Source: Sipunculus nudus (taxonomy: Eukaryota; Annelida; Sipuncula; Golfingiida; Sipunculidae). Taken from it: 64,000 nt of DNA. Positions 59,881 to 64,000 of this stretch are shown one piece after another; the stretch's first letter is position 1; each line of letters opens with the position of its first letter. Where the stretch lies: the NCBI GenBank assembly GCA_026874595.1, contig CM049308.1, positions 46,881,327 through 46,945,326 on the forward strand, read 5' to 3'. Made by a program: the position numbers and the translations under genes. The notes under the pieces were generated by a model. That model was not told the DNA's origin. It did not search any database and saw nothing but the letters and a program-made list of their open reading frames with translations.

Positions 59881-61437
59881 ATGGAAACGTTAGAGTCACT
59901 TGTTAGATGCGGACAGGCCTTGGGGCTTAAGGACCAGGCTTTACAAGATTATGTTGAGGCTAGACGGCGTGCGGATGAAGAACGTGAGGAAAGAGCCAGG
60001 CAACGTGAAATAGAGAAGGAACAGCGGGAATTAGAGCGTGAGCGAGAGGCTAGAGCCCACGAATTAGAGGTTCTAAGGTTAAAGTCTGACTCTGGGGTTA
60101 AAGAAGAGAGAAGTAGGGATGTATTCCCGAAAATCCAGCTTCCACCTTTTGATGAGGCTCACGATCAGCTAGATGCGTTTCTTGAGCGATTTGAACGATT
60201 AGCTGTATGTCAAGGCTATGATAGGGAGAATTGGGCGTTACACCTGAGTCCGTTACTGCGGGGTAAGGCGCTAGGGACTTACACACAGTTATCGGTGAGT
60301 GAGGCCATGGATTACGATAAGTTAAAGATAGCCTTGTTAAAGCGATACCAAATGACCGAAGAGGGTTATCGACACAAGTTTCGGACTTGTAGGCCTGAGC
60401 GAGGCGAAACGCCGAGTCAGTTTGCGGTGAGACTGAGTGGATACCTAGACCATTGGATAGGGATGGCAGGGGTCGGAGATGACTACGACGGGGTAGTTAA
60501 CCTGTTGATGTGTGAGCAGTTCGTAAACTGCTGTAGTAGGGATCTCTCTATGTTTTTGAAAGAGAGACGGTGTCGTGACTTTGATAGTATGGTAGACTTA
60601 GCCGAGAGTTATACGGAGGCTCACGGTGTACACAGCCTTACAGCAGGTCCTCGTTATGGCAATAATGTGCCGCGCGCAGCGCAACTGGTATCTCAGCCTA
60701 GAGAGAAGCGAGAGGTTGAGGGCAGTCCGGGCGGTCAGACATTTAAGCCATCAGGAGGCATCAGATGTTATTTATGTAATGAATTGGGACATAAGGCGCG
60801 GGAATGTAAGACTAGTGCCCGGTCGAGGCCTAGGTCTTCCCCTCAAGTAGGGCGTGCTGCTGGCGATCAGCAGAGGTATAGGACTAATTTTAGCCCCCCG
60901 TATAACCCAAAACAGAAACCGGAGACTATGTCAATGGCAGTAGTCGAGGCGGAAACGGAGACAGTCGGTGCGGTGAAACCGGAAGTAGAGAGTCCGAGTC
61001 AGTCGTTAGGATTTGCTGCCCAGACAGAAGGCGGAATCTCGTTACCTGTGTGTGAAGGGCTGGTGAATGGTAAGTCAGCGAGGGTGCTGCGGGATTCGGG
61101 ATGTTCCTCGGCAGGAATACGTGAGTTGTACGTGGAGCCGAATCAGTTCACCGGACACCAGGTCGAGTGTAGGTTGTTCGACGGGTCTGTAAGACAATTT
61201 CCTACGGCTAGGATTAATGTGGACTGTGCGTACTTTGTCGGTACTATCGAGGCAATGGTGGTCGGGGATGCTGTATGTGAGTTAGCGCTAGGTAACGTAG
61301 CGGGAGCGCATGGTCCGTATGATCCGGACCCGACGTGGAAGTCTGAGCGGTCCTCAGGCATAGTGTGTGACGGTGTAGAGTCACAAAAGGAGGTGTCGTC
61401 CGCGGTGGAGACACGGAGCGCTGCACGAGAGAAATAG
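59881..61437 (+). CDS. Gag with SCAN-like capsid, zinc knuckle and aspartic protease
   Basis: 518 codons starting at an ATG in strong context (ACCATGG). Residues 20-70 are a highly charged Glu/Arg helix, probably coiled coil. Residues 80-255 form a capsid domain whose second half (about 155-255: YRHKFR, CEQFV, FDSMVDLAESY) has the pattern of the SCAN domain, known to derive from Gmr1-like Gag. The zinc knuckle CX2CX4HX4C lies at 296-309, before a basic nucleic-acid-binding stretch. The protease active site is DSG at 405-407 in VLRDSGCSSAGI. The frame ends at a single TAG (61435-61437), and the integrase frame follows in the same register. The protein packages element RNA; the protease releases its parts. 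It appears otherwise intact. Confidence 0.85.
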   Translation: METLESLVRCGQALGLKDQALQDYVEARRRADEEREERARQREIEKEQRELEREREARAHELEVLRLKSDSGVKEERSRDVFPKIQLPPFDEAHDQLDAFLERFERLAVCQGYDRENWALHLSPLLRGKALGTYTQLSVSEAMDYDKLKIALLKRYQMTEEGYRHKFRTCRPERGETPSQFAVRLSGYLDHWIGMAGVGDDYDGVVNLLMCEQFVNCCSRDLSMFLKERRCRDFDSMVDLAESYTEAHGVHSLTAGPRYGNNVPRAAQLVSQPREKREVEGSPGGQTFKPSGGIRCYLCNELGHKARECKTSARSRPRSSPQVGRAAGDQQRYRTNFSPPYNPKQKPETMSMAVVEAETETVGAVKPEVESPSQSLGFAAQTEGGISLPVCEGLVNGKSARVLRDSGCSSAGIRELYVEPNQFTGHQVECRLFDGSVRQFPTARINVDCAYFVGTIEAMVVGDAVCELALGNVAGAHGPYDPDPTWKSERSSGIVCDGVESQKEVSSAVETRSAAREK

Positions 61438-61452
61438 ATACCGACGCGTAGC

Positions 61453-62808
61453 TTGAATGTTGCAAGCCCAGTTGCCGATGTGAGTCCGGCCGAATTTTTG
61501 AAGGCGCAGGAGGAGGATGGGTCTTTAGCGCCGTATTGGAGGCTAGCTAGAGAGGCTAGAAATGATAGTCCATTTAGAATTGAGGACGGATATTTAGTTC
61601 GGGTTGTGAGTGATAAACGGGGAGATCAAGATGGATCTCGAGTGGTGGTACCTCAGACGTTACGGTACGACGTAATGAGGATGGGCCACGAAGCGGTTAT
61701 GGCGGGCCATCAGGGCATAGACAAAACGCACGACCGCGTGAGAACTCAGTTTTTCTGGAAAGGGATGTATAATGACATTGCTGAGTTTTGCAAGTCCTGT
61801 CCCATTTGCCAGAAAACCATACCGAAAGGCAAGGTGCCTGGAGCTACGTTAGGCCAGATGCCATTAATTGATGAGCCCTGGCGTAGAATTTCGATGGATC
61901 TGGTTGGGCCGATCCATCCAGCGTCTGAGAGAGGTCACAGGTATATTCTGACCGTTATGGATTATGCCACTAGATATCCGGAGGCTGTTGCTTTAAAGAA
62001 CATAGATACAGTCTCTGTGGCTGATGCGCTAGTTGATATTTATGCGCGGTTAGGAGTGCCGTCAGAGGTGCTTACTGACATGGGAACACAAGTTACGTCA
62101 GACCTCATGCGAGAAGTTAGCCGTGTTTTGTCTGTAAGACAGCTCACCACTACTCCTTACCATCCTATGTGCAACGGAATGGTGGAGAGATTCAATGGAA
62201 CGTTAAAGTTAATGTTGAAACGGATGTGCGAGGAAAGACCGCGAGATTGGGATCGGTACCTCAGCGCCGTGCTTTTTGCGTACCGAGAAGCGCCACATGA
62301 GAGCACAGGGTTCTCACCCTTTGAGTTGCTCTATGGTAGGATTGTTAGAGGACCGATGCGGATTCTAAGGGATCTGTGGACCAAGCGAGATACTAGCGTC
62401 GAGACTAAAACCACGTACCAATACGTCCTGGACCTACAAGACAAACTAAGCGACACATGCGCGTTAGCTAGAGAGGCGTTGAACAAATCAGCGAACAGAC
62501 ACAAACTGGTATATGATAGAGGTAAATGCACGCGCAGGTTTGAGGCCGGAGACGAAGTTTTGTTGTTACTCCCGACGGAGCGGAACAAATTAATGGTACA
62601 GTGGAAAGGCCCCTATACTATTGTAAACAGGGTTGGGGACTTAGACTATCGGATTAAGATTGGCGATAAGGTTAAAACCTTCCACGTGAATATGCTGAAA
62701 CGGTACCATGCTAGAAACGAGCCCCGGCATATTCTGGCAGCGGTAGCCAAGGGCGCACCTGATTCTATACATGATCCTGACGGTGTAGACGGGGAAACAG
62801 AGCACTGA
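61453..62808 (+). CDS. Integrase (HHCC zinc domain, DD35E core, GPY module)
   Basis: 451 codons numbered from the first non-stop TTG after the TAG; no ATG start is evident, so it is probably a continuation of the Gag-PR frame. The zinc domain uses H79, H86, C116 and C119. The catalytic residues are D149 (SMDLVGP), D209 (LTDMGTQ) and E245 (MVERFN), with D209 and E245 exactly 35 residues apart. The GPY/F module is at 384-391 (WKGPYTIV). It inserts the cDNA into the host genome. The catalytic set is complete. The frame ends with TGA exactly at the junction to a truncated RT, in another frame. In ordinary gypsy elements the integrase is the last pol domain; here it comes right after the protease. 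Confidence 0.87.
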   Translation: MNVASPVADVSPAEFLKAQEEDGSLAPYWRLAREARNDSPFRIEDGYLVRVVSDKRGDQDGSRVVVPQTLRYDVMRMGHEAVMAGHQGIDKTHDRVRTQFFWKGMYNDIAEFCKSCPICQKTIPKGKVPGATLGQMPLIDEPWRRISMDLVGPIHPASERGHRYILTVMDYATRYPEAVALKNIDTVSVADALVDIYARLGVPSEVLTDMGTQVTSDLMREVSRVLSVRQLTTTPYHPMCNGMVERFNGTLKLMLKRMCEERPRDWDRYLSAVLFAYREAPHESTGFSPFELLYGRIVRGPMRILRDLWTKRDTSVETKTTYQYVLDLQDKLSDTCALAREALNKSANRHKLVYDRGKCTRRFEAGDEVLLLLPTERNKLMVQWKGPYTIVNRVGDLDYRIKIGDKVKTFHVNMLKRYHARNEPRHILAAVAKGAPDSIHDPDGVDGETEH

Positions 62809-62810
62809 TA

Positions 62811-63408
62811 GACCTAAGACAAAGAAGGCTTTGCGAGCATTCCTAGGTCTTACAGGATACTATCGAAAATTCGTGCCAAACTATGCGGAAATAGCGGTGC
62901 CCTTGACTGATCTAACGCGTAAAGGTCAACCTAACAAACTATACTGGAAACCCGTACACGAGAACGCGTACTGTTCTCTAAAGGCTAAACTGTCAGACCC
63001 TCCCATACTGAAGCTACCTGATTTCAGTAAACGATTTTATTTGAAATGTGATGCATCTGATGTGGGTATTGGATGTATCCTGATGCAAAGACACGAGGGG
63101 ATCATGCACCCAGTAGCTTATGCCAGTCGTAAACTATTGCCCAGGGAGAGAAATTACTCCTCCATCGAGAAAGAGTCATTAGCAATTGTATGGTCTGTAC
63201 AGAAATTTGAGATGTACCTGGCTTGTAGACCGTTCACCATTCAGACCGACCACAAACCATTAAAGTGTATTAGCAAATCAAAATGTGCTAATAAGAGAGT
63301 AATGAGATGGGCACTGGTTCTACAAGAGTTTAGATTTGATATTGAAGCAGTGTCAGGTAAACTAAACCATGGACCTGATTTTCTTAGCAGACTGCCTGAG
63401 TGTTAGGA
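62811..63408 (+). pseudogene. RT C-terminal remnant plus RNase H
   Basis: Read in frame +1 relative to the integrase. The first residues (KTKKALRAFLGLTGYYRKF) are the end of a gypsy-type reverse transcriptase (thumb side). The 191 codons counted from TTG at 62831 then carry a complete RNase H: D74 (LKCDASDVG), E115 (SIEKESLA), D140 (IQTDHKPL) and D183 (NHGPDFLSR). The RT fingers and palm, with the YxDD box, are absent here and elsewhere in the element. The frame has no initiation codon of its own and follows a stop, so it is probably not made as a separate protein. It is labelled broken because of the missing RT and the frame change. The stop codon is at 63404-63406. Confidence 0.85.
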
Positions 63409-63611
63409 TGTAATGAGCTATAATGTTTAGCCAGTTAAGTCTAAACATGTACAAGATTTTGCCCTGTGTCATAGACCGTGGGCATGTACTAATGACAACT
63501 TGTTACATGACCCTTATGTATTGCTATGTATTGCTACATGTAAATATGTTTAGCTGGACCCTGTAAGATAGAACGATACGATGTATCGAGAAAATACTGT
63601 GTATTTTCCTT
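63409..63611 (+). other. 3' untranslated part of the element
   Basis: AT-rich sequence between RNase H and the polypurine tract. Nothing else is recognised. Confidence 0.5.
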
Positions 63612-63626
63612 AAAAGGAGGGGGTGA
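63612..63626 (+). other. Polypurine tract
   Basis: AAAAGGAGGGGGTGA directly before the 3' LTR, the expected place for plus-strand priming. Confidence 0.8.
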
Positions 63627-64000
63627 TGTCACCAGAAATCGGTGACAATATGTACGGTGTTTTGTATCATAGTTTAACGAAGTCTGTTCTCTATTGATAT
63701 TGACGTGAAGCGTCATTCTAAAGCGTTGACAGGTCTGGATTGTATATATATATATTGTGTATTCTTGTATGAAATCCCATCGGCTATCAGCTGATTTATC
63801 TGTGTCACGCATCGTGTGTGGGTCGCCATGGTGACGCTAACAGTCAAACTAGGTCACATATATCCTTATATGGGACACTTGAGAAATGAGCCAATCAGAG
63901 AACCGGATCGCCGTATTGTGACGACGATTGTGACGTCAGAGTTCAGGGAGAGACGCTGGAAGCTGCCTTCAGTTGGGTCTTGAAGCTTGAGGTGGCAGCA
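63627..64000 (+). repeat. 3' LTR, first 374 bp
   Basis: Identical to the first 374 bases of the 5' LTR except for one C-to-T difference (63717 against 58118). The rest of the LTR lies beyond the window, so its end and target duplication cannot be checked. Confidence 0.9.

Larger units (their letters stand above)
58028..64000 (+). mobile_element. Gmr1-like Ty3/gypsy LTR retrotransposon, RT deleted (3' end outside window)
   Basis: 5' LTR, PBS, leader, Gag-protease, integrase, RNase H, polypurine tract and the start of the 3' LTR are in order. The expected full length is about 6.7 kb. The integrase lies upstream of the RT/RNase H remnant, as in Gmr1-type elements and unlike ordinary Ty3/gypsy. 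The two LTRs differ at 1 of the 374 comparable bases, so the insertion is recent. GC content and codon use stand out from the AT-rich host repeats. Confidence 0.88.

Overview
The window reads as intronic DNA from a marine invertebrate, most likely a bivalve mollusc. This is inferred from AT-rich sequence, T-run-inserted repeats with GTCC microsatellites, a tRNA-derived SINE type common in molluscs, and one intron-rich kinase gene. There is no bacterial-style gene layout. Almost all of the short open frames are chance readings of repeats.

Host gene: three short, well-spliced exons on the + strand (11039-11131, 18272-18342, 42568-42623) join in phase. They encode 73 codons of the C-terminal citron-homology (CNH) region of a MAP4K3/MAP4K5-type kinase (GCK-I family, fly happyhour). 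The introns are about 7.1 kb, 24.2 kb and more than 21.3 kb. No exon is seen upstream of 11039, and the last exon lies beyond the window.

Repeats: the introns are built mainly from nested copies of at least five families, named here R1 to R5. All five have the same plan: insertion in a run of T, a GTCC-rich stretch or short inverted repeat near the 5' end, a matching subterminal inverted repeat near the 3' end, and a short 3' hairpin followed by CTTG or CTAG and then T. This is the layout of non-autonomous Helentron/Helitron-type elements (HINE/DINE-1; bivalve 'pearl' elements). No Rep/helicase gene is present. R1, R2, R3 and R4 copies all lie in + orientation; R5 is found in both orientations. 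Other elements are a Harbinger-like MITE (30089-30375), a TA-flanked TIR element (22284-23349), a 2.2-kb TIR element packed with palindromic minisatellites (31864-34038), two SINE copies, a 39-bp minisatellite (8841-9366) and several poly-C and CT tracts.

Right end (58028-64000): a young Ty3/gypsy-class LTR retrotransposon sits inside an R2 copy. It has a 1119-bp 5' LTR, a PBS, a Gag with a SCAN-like capsid and zinc knuckle, a DSG protease, an integrase with an intact DD35E set, and then an RNase H. The order Gag-PR-INT-RH is that of Gmr1-like elements (Copia-like pol order). The reverse transcriptase fingers and palm are absent, a single TAG separates PR from INT, and the RNase H is in another frame. 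The copy therefore looks recent but not autonomous. The window ends 374 bp into the 3' LTR.
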